A stretch of 64,000 nucleotides of DNA from Phascolarctos cinereus (taxonomy: Eukaryota > Chordata > Mammalia > Diprotodontia > Phascolarctidae), in NCBI RefSeq assembly GCF_002099425.1, contig NW_018344068.1, positions 540,001 to 604,000 of the forward strand, in the 5' to 3' direction. The position numbers and the translations under genes are program-made. Below, in pieces: positions 55,090 through 63,828 of this stretch. The stretch's first letter is position 1. Each line of letters opens with the position of its first letter. The notes under the pieces are model-generated. The model was given only the letters and a program-made list of their open reading frames with translations. It ran no database searches and was not told the DNA's origin.

Positions 55090-55830
55090 ATACAAGCAAC
55101 TTGTTGAAAAAGGAGTTAGCATTCTGGAGAACAGTTTGGAACTATGCCCAAAGGGTTATAAAACTATGTATACCCTTTAATCCAACAATACCATTTCTAG
55201 GTCTACAGCCCAAAGAGATCATAAAAATGGGGAAAAAAACCCCACATGTATAAAAATATTTATAGCAGCTCTTTTTCTGGTGGCCAAGAATTGGCAATTT
55301 AGGGGATGCCCATCAATTGGGGAATGGGTGAACAAGTTGTGGTATGTGAATGTAATGGAATACTATTGCGCTATATGAGAAATGAGCAGAAAAACCTAGA
55401 AACACTTACATGAAGTGATGCAGTGAAGTGAGCAGAACCAGGAGCACAGTGTACCCAATAACAGCAACAGTGTGTGACGGCCAGCTCTGACTTAGCTCTT
55501 CTCAGCAATGCAATGATCTAAGACAATTCAAAAAGACTCATGATGGAAAATGCTATCCACATCCAGAGAAGGAACTACAGAGTCTGAATGCAGATTGAAG
55601 CATACTATTCTTTTGGGGTTTTTTTTCTCTCGTGGTTTTTCCCTTTTGTTCTGATTCTTCTTCCACAGCATGACTAACATGGAAATAAGTTTAATATGAT
55701 TGTACATGTTTGGCCTATATCAGATTGCATGCTGTCTTGTGGGGGAGGGGAGAGATGGGGAGAAAATTTGGAACTCAAAATCTTATAAAAGTGAATGCTA
55801 AAAACTAAGAAAATAAAAGAAAATAACAAA
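55090..55830 (+). mobile_element. L1 3' end
   Basis: TATGCCCAAAGGGTTATAAA, CCCATCAATTGGGGAATGGG, GATGGAAAATGCTATCCACA and ACAGCATGACTAACATGGAA. Confidence 0.88.
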
Positions 55831-56314
55831 AAGAAAAGGGAATTAGGAGAGACCCAGGGATTTTTTCACAAGATGTATGAAAATACACTGCTAGCTTACA
55901 GCTGTTAGGCGAAAATTGCTGAGTCATGTGAACCACTTACTTCCCAACAGGACTCTGACTAAGGAAATGAGTGGAATCTTTTGAAGTCCAAGAATGAAGT
56001 CAGTGTTAACAGCCTTTGATAAGTCTGCTAGTTGCACTAGTACTAAGGACCCGTTCCCTTTGATTCCGTAAACGTTTACTCTAATCTTATGTTGTTTACA
56101 ATCACCTCAAAGAACAAATGCTAAAATAGAACAAAAACTCAATTCAGGACTTCATAGATTCATAAATCTATGCTTCTTAAAGAAATGAAAACCACAGAGG
56201 AAATGTTCACCTTATTATGGGAACAAAATTTTTTCCCCCAATTGCTTTATGATGCAATGAGGATGCTTTAATAGGATAATTATCTAAGACTTTGGTAAAA
56301 TGAAAAAGGTCAGT
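55831..56314. other. Intergenic, unassigned
   Basis: No gene or named repeat could be supported. Confidence 0.4.
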
Positions 56315-56441
56315 GGATAGAGCACCGGCCCTGAAGTCAGGAGGACCTGAGTTCAAATCTGACCTCAGACCAAACACTTGGCACTAGCTGTGCGACCCTG
56401 GGCAAGTCACTTAACCCCAATTGCCTAAAAGTAAAAAAAAA
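56315..56441 (+). mobile_element. Marsupial tRNA-like SINE, head missing
   Basis: TGGATAGAGCACCGGCCCTG to CACTTAACCCCAATTGCC and an A run. AATGAAAAAGGTCAG and AATGCAAAAGGTCAG flank it. Confidence 0.93.
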
Positions 56442-56445
56442 AAAT

Positions 56446-56785
56446 GCAAAAGGTCAGCAGAGTCCAACGACTTGGGTGCCAGCCCTAGCTCTGCCTCTAA
56501 CTAGATGCTCAGCTGTGAGCAAGAAACTTATCTCCAGATCTCCTTTTCCCCATTTATAAAACGAAGTCTCTAAACTTTAATGCTCTGAAGTTTGCAAAGA
56601 TCTTTACTCTATTGTCTCATTTGAGCCTTCCAACAACCCTGTAGGGTAGGTATTACAGATAGCATTATCCTCATTTTACATATGGAGAAACTGAGGCTCT
56701 GAGAAGTGTGGCATCACAAAGCTAATAGGCATCAGAAACAGGATTCCAACACTTCAAGTGCATCATGCCAGCCATTACACTATAC
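56446..56785. repeat. MIR/CORE-SINE pair in opposite orientation
   Basis: Plus-strand piece to about 56,580 (ACTTGGGTGCCAGCCCTAGC); minus-strand piece 56,590-56,785 (ATCCTCATTTTACATATGGA). Confidence 0.7.
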
Positions 56786-56829
56786 CATTTTACTGTCATG
56801 AAAGCTTCTCTTACCTGTATTAGACTTTT

Positions 56830-56951
56830 ATGGTCATGGTTTATCCCCCAAAAGAATGTCAGTCTCTTGAGGGTAATCATTTAGATTTTATCCCCAACAT
56901 GAAGCACACTGTCATGTACATAGTGTTTAATCTTTGTTGAATTGAATTATT
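56830..56951 (+). repeat. L2 3' end
   Basis: AGTCTCTTGAGGGTAATCAT and CATGTACATAGTGTTTAATC. Confidence 0.65.
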
Positions 56952-57108
56952 TTGCGTGTGTGGGTTTTTTTTAGGCAATTGGGGTTAAGTGACTTGCCCA
57001 GGGTCACACTGCTAGTAAGTGTCAAGTGTTTGTTCTGAAGCCGGATTTGAACTCAGGTCCTTCTGACTTCAGGGCCAGTGCTCTATCCACTGTGCTACCT
57101 TGCTGCCC
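56952..57108 (-). mobile_element. Marsupial tRNA-like SINE
   Basis: GCAATTGGGGTTAAGTGACT to TGTGCTACCTTGCTGCC. TTGAATTGAATTATT lies on both sides. Confidence 0.94.
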
Positions 57109-57800
57109 TTGAATTGAATTATTGAATTATTTCAAGATAATGTTAATAAATTGTAATGTTCCATCACAATCAAGTAAAACCCAGAGGGAAAAAAATGAAA
57201 TATAAAGTCCCTCCACTCCCACTTTTAAATTGGCAGAAAATAGAAAATATTGCAACAGAAACCTTTTAATACTTAGGCCATTCAGCAAATAGTTGCTAGA
57301 TCCATCGTACTATCAGCAAAATCAGGTGCCTGCCTACAAGCAGAATTGGGAAGGATAACATAGGCCTAGTCCTACTCTGACGGGGCCTTTTCATCCTCCC
57401 CAACCACTGCATTGACTGAGTGCTAGGAGCCACTCCTCCCTCACTTAGCTGCATCTGTCAAGCAAGGAAGGGGCAAGCTGTAGAGCGGAAAACCAATAAT
57501 AGCATAGCTAGGCTTATATAGTTTCAAGTCTTTAAAAAAATGTTAAGCTTTTATATTCTGAATTTTGGCTGCCCAGAACATATCTCACAAATTGTAACTG
57601 TTCCTATGGAACTTAGTGCCTCCTATGTTTTACCTAACGTATTGTTTTCAAGGAATCAATGAACAACTCCATTAAATGAGGGTATCCCTGGATTCCACAT
57701 TAGCAAGGCCAATTCTGTCCAGTACATCAGGCTGTTCATTGTTCCTTCCTCTTGGACCACAGGTCCCAAGAGAAAATCAGCTTGCTGCCACACAAAAGAT
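57109..57800. other. POLR3K downstream flank, unassigned
   Basis: No gene or repeat recognised between the SINE and the POLR3K polyadenylation signal. Confidence 0.4.
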
Positions 57801-57807
57801 TTCACCA

Positions 57808-57813
57808 TTTATT
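57808..57813 (-). terminator. POLR3K polyadenylation signal AATAAA
   Basis: TTTATT on the plus strand gives a canonical AATAAA about 120 bp downstream of the POLR3K stop, a normal distance for a short 3' UTR. Confidence 0.75.
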
Positions 57814-57934
57814 TCCACAACCCATATGTTACATAACATACATTCCCAACTGGGAGCTCTCCCTGAGTCACACAGCGACCAGGGAACACTGGGCATGGCA
57901 CGAGGCACACATCAATGCAGCTAGGCCTGAGGGC

Positions 57935-58062
57935 CTAGTCCCGCCAGCGATGTCCACACTGCGCATTGCAGCACTTGTAGAAAGTGGTCATGGGCTCATC
58001 TGCAGAGCGAGTCTGAAGCTGCATGAAGTAGGCTCGAGGGTGTTCACACTTGGGGCACGGCT
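57935..58062 (-). CDS. POLR3K: POLR3K exon 3: TFIIS-like zinc ribbon and stop
   Basis: 128 bp encoding residues 67-108 and a TAG. It contains [21 protein letters not shown] and [12 protein letters not shown]. The acceptor is TTTTCCTCTGCAG. Confidence 0.98.
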
Positions 58063-61000
58063 CTGCAGAGGAAAATAACAAATGTGCCATCAAACTTAAT
58101 TTTAAAATGCCTTTCTTATACAAAAATACTATTGGCCCACTATTAAACAAGTGCCTTTGAGGTGTCCTTTCTGCATTGGAGATGAACACCAAGCGCCAGT
58201 GTGGCCTGAGAGGACAGCCAGGCGACAGGGGAAAAGGGTCTACAGGAGGCCTGACTCAGCTCCTGACACCGTCTCTGTTGTTTCTGCTCCGTTCTGTGCC
58301 CAACCAGGAAACTAACTGGTTCTCAGCGAAGGGCACCACACACCATGGGGTAAAAGTGGGCTGCCTCTGGGCTGTGGACTTTCCTGGAGGCCCTAATCCC
58401 ACCTCAGGACCATCCCCCTACTTCAGCCTTTATAGAAATAAAACCACCAAGGAAAGCAAGGAAATAAAACTGGCTTTTCCCCCAGCATTCACCAGAAGAT
58501 ACCTGGAGAAAGGACAATGTATAAAGCCAAATGAAAGTTCCGAGCATTCAGACCCAACTGAGGAATAATGGCATCAACGACCTCACTTTGGAAGCACCGT
58601 TCCAAGCCCCTGCTCACGCTGCCGGCGGAGACGCCATCCCGCGAGGCCGGCGGAGACGCAATGCCACAAGGCTGAGGGCTTAATTATAAAGTAAGGACTG
58701 GAAAGAAGCTATATACAGCGTGTCCCAAAAGTCTTAGGGCAGCTTAATGTTTTAATGACAGCTTTTACAGCACATTCCACATCTCCAAAAAGTGCTGCGT
58801 GGCAGGTATTTTTAAAAGTAAGGTGAATCAAAATTCATTTGTTTTGAGAATTTTTTCAAAACCCTTTAGGAAAAGAGGATTCCACAAATATTTGTACTTT
58901 CAAACTTTAGACAGGCATTAAAGCTTTCCATAATAAATTCTAGCAATTTTTTTTACTTTTTTAAATCTACAGATACACTTTCTTAAAAGAGAAATATTAA
59001 CAAATGGGCTTGTGCTTTGCCTCCCAGGTCCGATACACATTGAGGCTATTATTATCACTTTTCTTCCTCTTCTATTTCCCCTACTCCCCCCCGACCCCAG
59101 CCTGATCTTTTTCTCTTAAGTGATAGGTAATACAGAAGCGAAGAATATTTTTCATTTGTTGTATTTATTAAAGTAAATTTTATACTCCCTAATCTTAATT
59201 TAAAAAGTGGATGAAAGGCACATTTTCTTTGAGAAGTATAGCAGAAATGCTGTAAGTAAAATGCTTTGCAAACTTTAAAGTATTATAGAAATTGCTCTTG
59301 CAAAAAAAAATATTAAGGAGAAAGAACGCAGGCAGAGGGCTAGAGGCAAAGAATATGCCCGATTCCTGGCTGCTTTCATGGTCAGGAAAAGACCCAAATT
59401 CCTGGCAACTTGGGCAGTGGGGAAAACCTGCTTTTGATGCTACCAGGGGAGCCACTGGTCCAAGGAGTGCCTCTCCAGGGCACCCCCTCGGAGGAAGCCC
59501 AGCGGCTTGGGCAGGGGAGGCCACAGGGAGGCTCACTGGTCCAAGGAGTGCCCCTCCGGGACGCCCCCTTGGAGGAAGCCCCCAAGATGGACACCTCCAG
59601 GACCTTGCCCAAGATGTGATCAGGAGGGACATTGGAAGAAGGATCATCCCCAAGGTAGGAGAAGTGGTAGAGCAGCCCCCCAGTACCCTGTCCTCTGGTC
59701 TTCTCAAGACTGGGGAGGACAAGGGAGCCTGGGTATGGGCAACACTCCCACTTTCTCCATCTCTCTTGCCAAGCCCTGGGCAGAAATCGAGGCTGAAGAT
59801 TCCTTTCTTCTAGGGTTGGAGCCATCAACTTCCAGATGACTGTTCAGGCTGTATACGAACCCCAGGACTCTAGCCCGCTGAACCTGGCATCAACTCGGTT
59901 TTGAAGTTTGACCCCTCGAACGGGACCCAGAGAGGCAAGGACAGCTCTATGCCTCTTGCCAGCAGGAAGCAGTTTCAGAAGCTGAGACCTTCGCCCCTTT
60001 CCCCAAAAGAATTTGGTTCTAATTTGTTTGAGGGGGGGAATGATGGGGTATGGCCCAAGCCAAGGTCTCTTCTCCCCTTGTACCAAAGGGAATCTGGCTC
60101 CCCTTTGTCTACAGCACCTCATCTCCCTTTGAAAGCCTTAGCTTACCTTTTAATCTTATTCAGATGTGCCTTTGCCCCTTGCCCTAAAAGAATCTGACTC
60201 CCCTTTGTCTATGGGCCCCAGAAAGCCCTTACTCTTGTCTCAAATGGTTCCTTATGGACTCCCCTTCTCTCCCTTTGGAAGACTTAGCCTCCACCTTTTG
60301 GCCTTACTCAGATGCCTTCCACTTCCCTCTATTACAGGTCCCATAAAACACTTAAACTACTCCCCTTATCTCCCTTTGACTGATGCCTTCCTCTTCCCTC
60401 CATTAGCTATTCCCATTGTCTATTCAATCTCTCAGACCTCCCCAGTTAGAATTCTTACCTAGATCCACCCTGGCCCCCATTCAGATGCTGAGAACCTCAT
60501 GCTCAAAAGGCTGAGACTTTCTCATGCCAACTTGTCCTTATGGGCGTCACCTGGCCTATGTGATTTATCACTAACAAACTTTTCCTCTGGCTAAAAAAAA
60601 AATATTAAGCACTACATTATTTAAAGGTCTCTGGCCTTTGTTATGTAAGGAACAAGTTTGAGTGTATGATGTGAAGGGAAGTGGTCAGCAGCCATGTAGC
60701 TGGTACAAGTGCTGTTCATACCCTTGCCAGGGCCTGGGAAAGGGGGCCCTGCTTCTTACCTGCAGTGGAGTCAACGTTCTCCCAGGCAGCGGCTCCCCCT
60801 AGTACGTCATCCACTTCTTTCAGCTTTGGATACTTCCGATTCGTTACCTAGCAAACCACATGAACACATCAAAAGCCCAGAAGATAGAATGGCATCCATC
60901 TGCCCCATCCAGGCTATAGCAAGATCATTCAACTCTACGCAGGGTTCAGTCATACTGAGCAATGCAGACAGGGAGACCATAGAATGGGAGAAAAGAAGTT

Positions 61001-63414
61001 TAGGTGTAAATAAGGATACTCCAGAGAAATTAGCATGGGAAGGCCAAAGACAATCAAAACCAAGAAGCAAATGGTACCCAACAGAAAGAGGACTGTACTG
61101 AAGTCAAAATACCAGCATCTGAATCTAGGCTTTTCCACAAGAGGTATGATCTTGAGCATGTCATTTCCTCTCTTTTGCTATCAATTTCCACATCTGCAAA
61201 ATTATGGGACAGGACCAGGTAACCTATAAGATCCCTCTTGGCTCTAACACTCTATGAGTCAAATGCCAACACCCCTGAATAACAGCAATATTATAAAGAC
61301 AAACAGCAATGAACAACTTGGGAATACTGATCAATATAATGACCAACCACAATTCCAAAGAACTCATGTTGAAACTAGGTAGAGAAGTGATTGACTCAAA
61401 GTAGAAGTTGAGGCATATCTTTTTCAGACATGACTAATACAGAAATCTGTTTTGCTTAACTATACATGTTTGTAACTGAGTTATTATTTTCCCCTTGCTT
61501 CCTCAATGGGGGAGAAAGCAGAAAATGCTAAGCTGAAAATTGATTTTTTTTAAACATGGTAGTGAAAAATGGAGTGTCTTGTACAAGGAACACCAAAGAG
61601 ACCAATGTCATTGGATCAAAGAGTATACAGTAAAAGGGCAGAGCCAAGATGGCAGAGTAGAGGCAAGGACTCACTTGAGCTCTCCCAAATTCCCTCCAAA
61701 CGACATTAAAATAACACTTCAAAATGAATTCTGGAGCAGTAGAACCAACAAAAGGACAGGGTGAAAGGCTGGCAGGAAAGGTCTGTCCACCATGATGAGA
61801 GCGGAGCACAGTCCAGCACAGGCAATGCCAGGCCAGGCCAGCAGCTGGCCTTGGGGGCAACTGAAGCTGACTTCCAGAACTCTCAGCCTGCAGATGATAA
61901 GGCAGTCAGACAACTGGTCAGAAGGAGATTACAGGGGATCCTTTGTTGGCACTAGGGGTCGAAGTCCCAGGGTAAGAAGGAACACTACTAGCACACTAGA
62001 GTGTGTGGCTGCAAGGAAGCAGGGACCCTGGTTCCAGAGAAGTTACTCACAGACCAAAGTACAGGGCAGGAGAACAGTGATCACACCTCTACTTAGTTCA
62101 TATGACCTTGGAAAAACTGAAAACTTACAGACTCTCAAAGGAGCTCTGAAAACAACAGCACAAAAAACCTGAAGCTTGGGACACTGCCCACTCCACCCAG
62201 AGAACAAAGCCTAACTTTAACATATAAAGTTAAAAGTCAAGAAATAGGTTGGGAAAATGAGCATTAGTTGGACTGATTCACTAAAGGGGTCAAGATGGGG
62301 AAGGCAACAGAGTATAACCAGTGCAAGAGTGATGATGTGGGAAAGAATAGAGAAATGGAGGGACTGGAGGTCACCATGAGATTGAAAAACAGAGTATGAG
62401 GAGTTGTGTAACAGACAAATCTAGAATCCCTTAGTTTCTCCTCTTTAGCACCTTACCCATTTAATAGGTTTAGTCTTTAACCAGCAACTATTTGAAAAAC
62501 CAGGGCTCCTTCATATCCCACTCTTTTACTATCAACTTTCTCACTTGCCCTCAAAGACTCCTGCTCTTCCTCCCACCATCTTTCTTTTACCTCTGACAAC
62601 AAAGCTGACAAAACATTTGGGTGTCCTAAGGTTTGAAAAGTGTCCCCTTAAAATCAACAACAGGTTTCACTCTGCAACACAAGTGATTTATCATTTTTTA
62701 AAAATACTTTAAAAAAAATGAGAGGATTTTCTGACATTGAAAACATGTATATTTTCATAAAGCCGTTAAATGCTGTTGTTAGATCACTTAACACAATGCC
62801 TGGCACACAGTAGGCAGCTTAATACATGCTTACTGACTGACTGGTCACCCTAACTTGTATATCCTGACTTCAGCTCTTCGTACCCCAGTCTATTTTCCCT
62901 GTACCGTTACAGCTCCCACTCTGTATCTCACACAATCCCTTTTCTATTCCCCCCACCCTTAGTCTCCCCAGGCTTCCTTCTTCCAGTAGGAAGTGGAGAA
63001 CCCCCTGAGCAATCTCCTGCTCCAGCCCACAGACGATTTTCCTCTTTCCGTCTTCCGCTTAGGTTTACAAGACCACAGAACTGATCCGATCCCGCCCCTT
63101 TTATCGACAAGGAACCAGATTCGGAGAGCGGAGTGAGTTCTCCGGTCTCACTGCTAGTCAAGGGCTCAGGCGGAGTTTGCACCTCCAGGTGCAACGCAAA
63201 CCAGGTCCCAGATCACGCTTTCCCTCCTCACCACACCCTCACGGTGCCCCCACGCTCCCTCCCTTACAGACACGCGCCCCCTCCCCAGCAGACCCGCCCG
63301 CACCTTCCTGGTGATGTTGTGCACGTATGGGCACGTGTTGCAAGCGAAGCGGTGGCAGCGCTGCCCCTCCTCCACGATCAGCCCGTTCCCGCAGCCCGGG
63401 CAGAAGAGCAGCAT
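57935..63414 (-). CDS. POLR3K: RNA polymerase III subunit RPC10 (C11), three exons (gene span)
   Basis: Small subunit of RNA polymerase III in the nucleus, needed for RNA 3'-end cleavage, termination and reinitiation. The three exons join in frame to 108 residues, exactly the human length. The N-terminal zinc ribbon uses C5, C8, C25 and C28. The C-terminal TFIIS-like ribbon uses C69, C72, C97 and C102. The acidic hairpin [10 protein letters not shown] holds D88-E89, which stimulate transcript cleavage. The sequence is almost identical to human; S68 is replaced by P. It shares a promoter region with SNRNP25 on the opposite strand. Introns are 2,456 bp (intron 1) and 2,697 bp (intron 2), both full of repeats. 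A polyadenylation signal lies 120 bp past the stop. Confidence 0.98.
58610..58675. repeat. CpG-dense short direct repeat in POLR3K intron 2
   Basis: GCCGGCGGAGACGC occurs twice within about 40 bp, with CCCGCGAGG between. This patch stands alone in an otherwise A/T-rich intron. Confidence 0.6.
58718..58765. mobile_element. Possible Tc1/mariner terminal repeat remnant
   Basis: TACAGCGTGTCCCAAAAGTC resembles mariner-type termini, which begin after a TA. No second end was found. Confidence 0.3.
58766..59301. other. POLR3K intron 2, A/T-rich, nothing recognised
   Basis: No coding potential or repeat family could be named here. Confidence 0.4.
59302..59317. repeat. Target-site duplication, left copy
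   Basis: A run of nine A followed by TATTAAG. The same 16 bases recur at 60594-60609 on the other side of the retrovirus-derived insert. Confidence 0.7.
59318..60592 (+). mobile_element. Endogenous retrovirus fragment (class I, gammaretrovirus-like), probably a retrotransposed transcript
   Basis: A fossil in POLR3K intron 2, antisense to the gene. The left part (about 59.41-59.64 kb) carries a string of gag nucleocapsid zinc-knuckle remnants of gammaretroviral type (GHW.K pattern). At 60031-60040 there is a polypurine-tract-like run followed by TG at 60041, where LTR-like sequence seems to begin and run to about 60592. Pol and most of env are absent. It ends in a run of A and is flanked by a 16-bp direct repeat (59302-59317 and 60594-60609), as expected for an L1-mediated copy of a viral RNA. 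It is broken in several places. Only one LTR-like end is present, so its age cannot be taken from an LTR pair. Confidence 0.68.
60594..60609. repeat. Target-site duplication, right copy
   Basis: A-run followed by TATTAAG, equal to the left copy at 59302-59317. The insert's own poly(A) merges with it. Confidence 0.7.
60760..60847 (-). CDS. POLR3K: POLR3K exon 2: linker
   Basis: 88 bp encoding residues 38-66, [18 protein letters not shown] then [11 protein letters not shown]. The acceptor is TTTGCTAG and the donor GCAG|GTAAGA in phase 1. All residues match human as I recall it. Confidence 0.98.
61100..61260 (+). repeat. MIR/CORE-SINE
   Basis: MIR-like text: ATCTTGAGCATGTCATTTCC, then CATCTGCAAAATTATGGGAC and GATCCCTCTTGGCTCTAACA. 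Confidence 0.6.
61300..61555 (+). mobile_element. L1 3' end fragment
   Basis: It contains the L1 tail phrase CATGACTAATACAGAAATCTG, the text TTTGCTTAACTATACATG and a GGGGGAGAAAGCAGAAAATG-type end. Located in POLR3K intron 1. Confidence 0.65.
61558..61624 (-). mobile_element. L2 fragment
   Basis: A short stretch (GGAGTGTCTTGTACAAGGAA then CCAATGTCATTGGATCAAAG) matching the antisense of an L2 region. It directly precedes the L1 leader. Confidence 0.5.
61630..62250 (+). mobile_element. L1 5' leader segment without the rest of the element
   Basis: It begins GGGCAGAGCCAAGATGGCAG, the usual start of a marsupial L1 5' UTR, and runs about 0.6 kb through GGACAGGGTGAAAG-type sequence. No ORF1 or ORF2 follows. 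It lies in POLR3K intron 1. Most L1 insertions lose this end, so an orphan 5' end is uncommon. Family assigned from memory. Confidence 0.6.
62251..62780. other. POLR3K intron 1, mostly unassigned
   Basis: No exon or clear repeat was recognised. An A/T-rich stretch lies at about 62,690-62,730. Confidence 0.4.
62780..62850 (+). repeat. L2 3' end
   Basis: CAATGCCTGGCACACAGTAG followed by TTAATACATGCTTACTGACT, the standard L2 terminus. Confidence 0.75.
63304..63414 (-). CDS. POLR3K: POLR3K exon 1: N-terminal zinc ribbon
   Basis: 111 bp encoding residues 1-37, beginning [20 protein letters not shown] and ending NITRK. The donor is AAG|GTGCGG in phase 0. The exon sits inside the CpG-rich block. 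Confidence 0.98.
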
Positions 63415-63828
63415 TTTGACAACGGTTCACCAGCCTCCACCATCGGACGGCAATTCGACCTCATTAATCCGCGACAGCCACGCCCCTCTGTTCCCACCAA
63501 TGGCCGTACCCCATCGGCCCTGACGGCAACCCCGCCCCTCGTCAGCCCCGCCCGCTCTCATTTCACCCATGGCAGCCCCACCCCTCTGCTCCCATCAATA
63601 GCCCCTCCCCAATCTGCCTTGCAGTGGACCCGCCCCTCATCGGCCCCGCCTCTGTCCTCTTACCCACGGCCATCCCCCAGCCGCCCTTAAGGAATCCCCG
63701 TCCCTCCTTTTCCACCAATAGCTGTTACCCAGCAGCCTCTTCGGCAGTCCCGCCCGCTCTTCTCAGCACAGTTTCCCAGGTGTCTCCTTGGTGGCTCTCA
63801 GCGGAAGTTTGCTGCTAAAGACTTGGAG
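63415..63828. promoter_or_regulatory. Bidirectional CpG-island promoter of POLR3K and SNRNP25
   Basis: This is the whole space between two divergent housekeeping start codons. It is rich in C and CpG, has no obvious TATA box, and contains several GC boxes (CCGCCC, CCCGCC) and CCAAT-type boxes (CACCAATGG, CATCAATAG, CACCAATAG). The motifs recur in a loose 50-60 bp rhythm, so the block looks like a degraded tandem repeat. CpG richness extends from about 63.1 kb to the window end. Confidence 0.8.

Noticed and set aside
57676-58078. ORFs opposite POLR3K exon 3
   Set aside because: They are antisense shadows of the POLR3K terminal exon and its UTR.
59195-59828. Long ORFs on the minus strand across the retroviral insert
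   Set aside because: They are the antisense of GC-rich gag-derived sequence and show no protein family.
63133-63690. 185-codon ORF across the promoter and opposite POLR3K exon 1
   Set aside because: It is antisense to a proven exon and its composition simply reflects C-rich CpG-island DNA.
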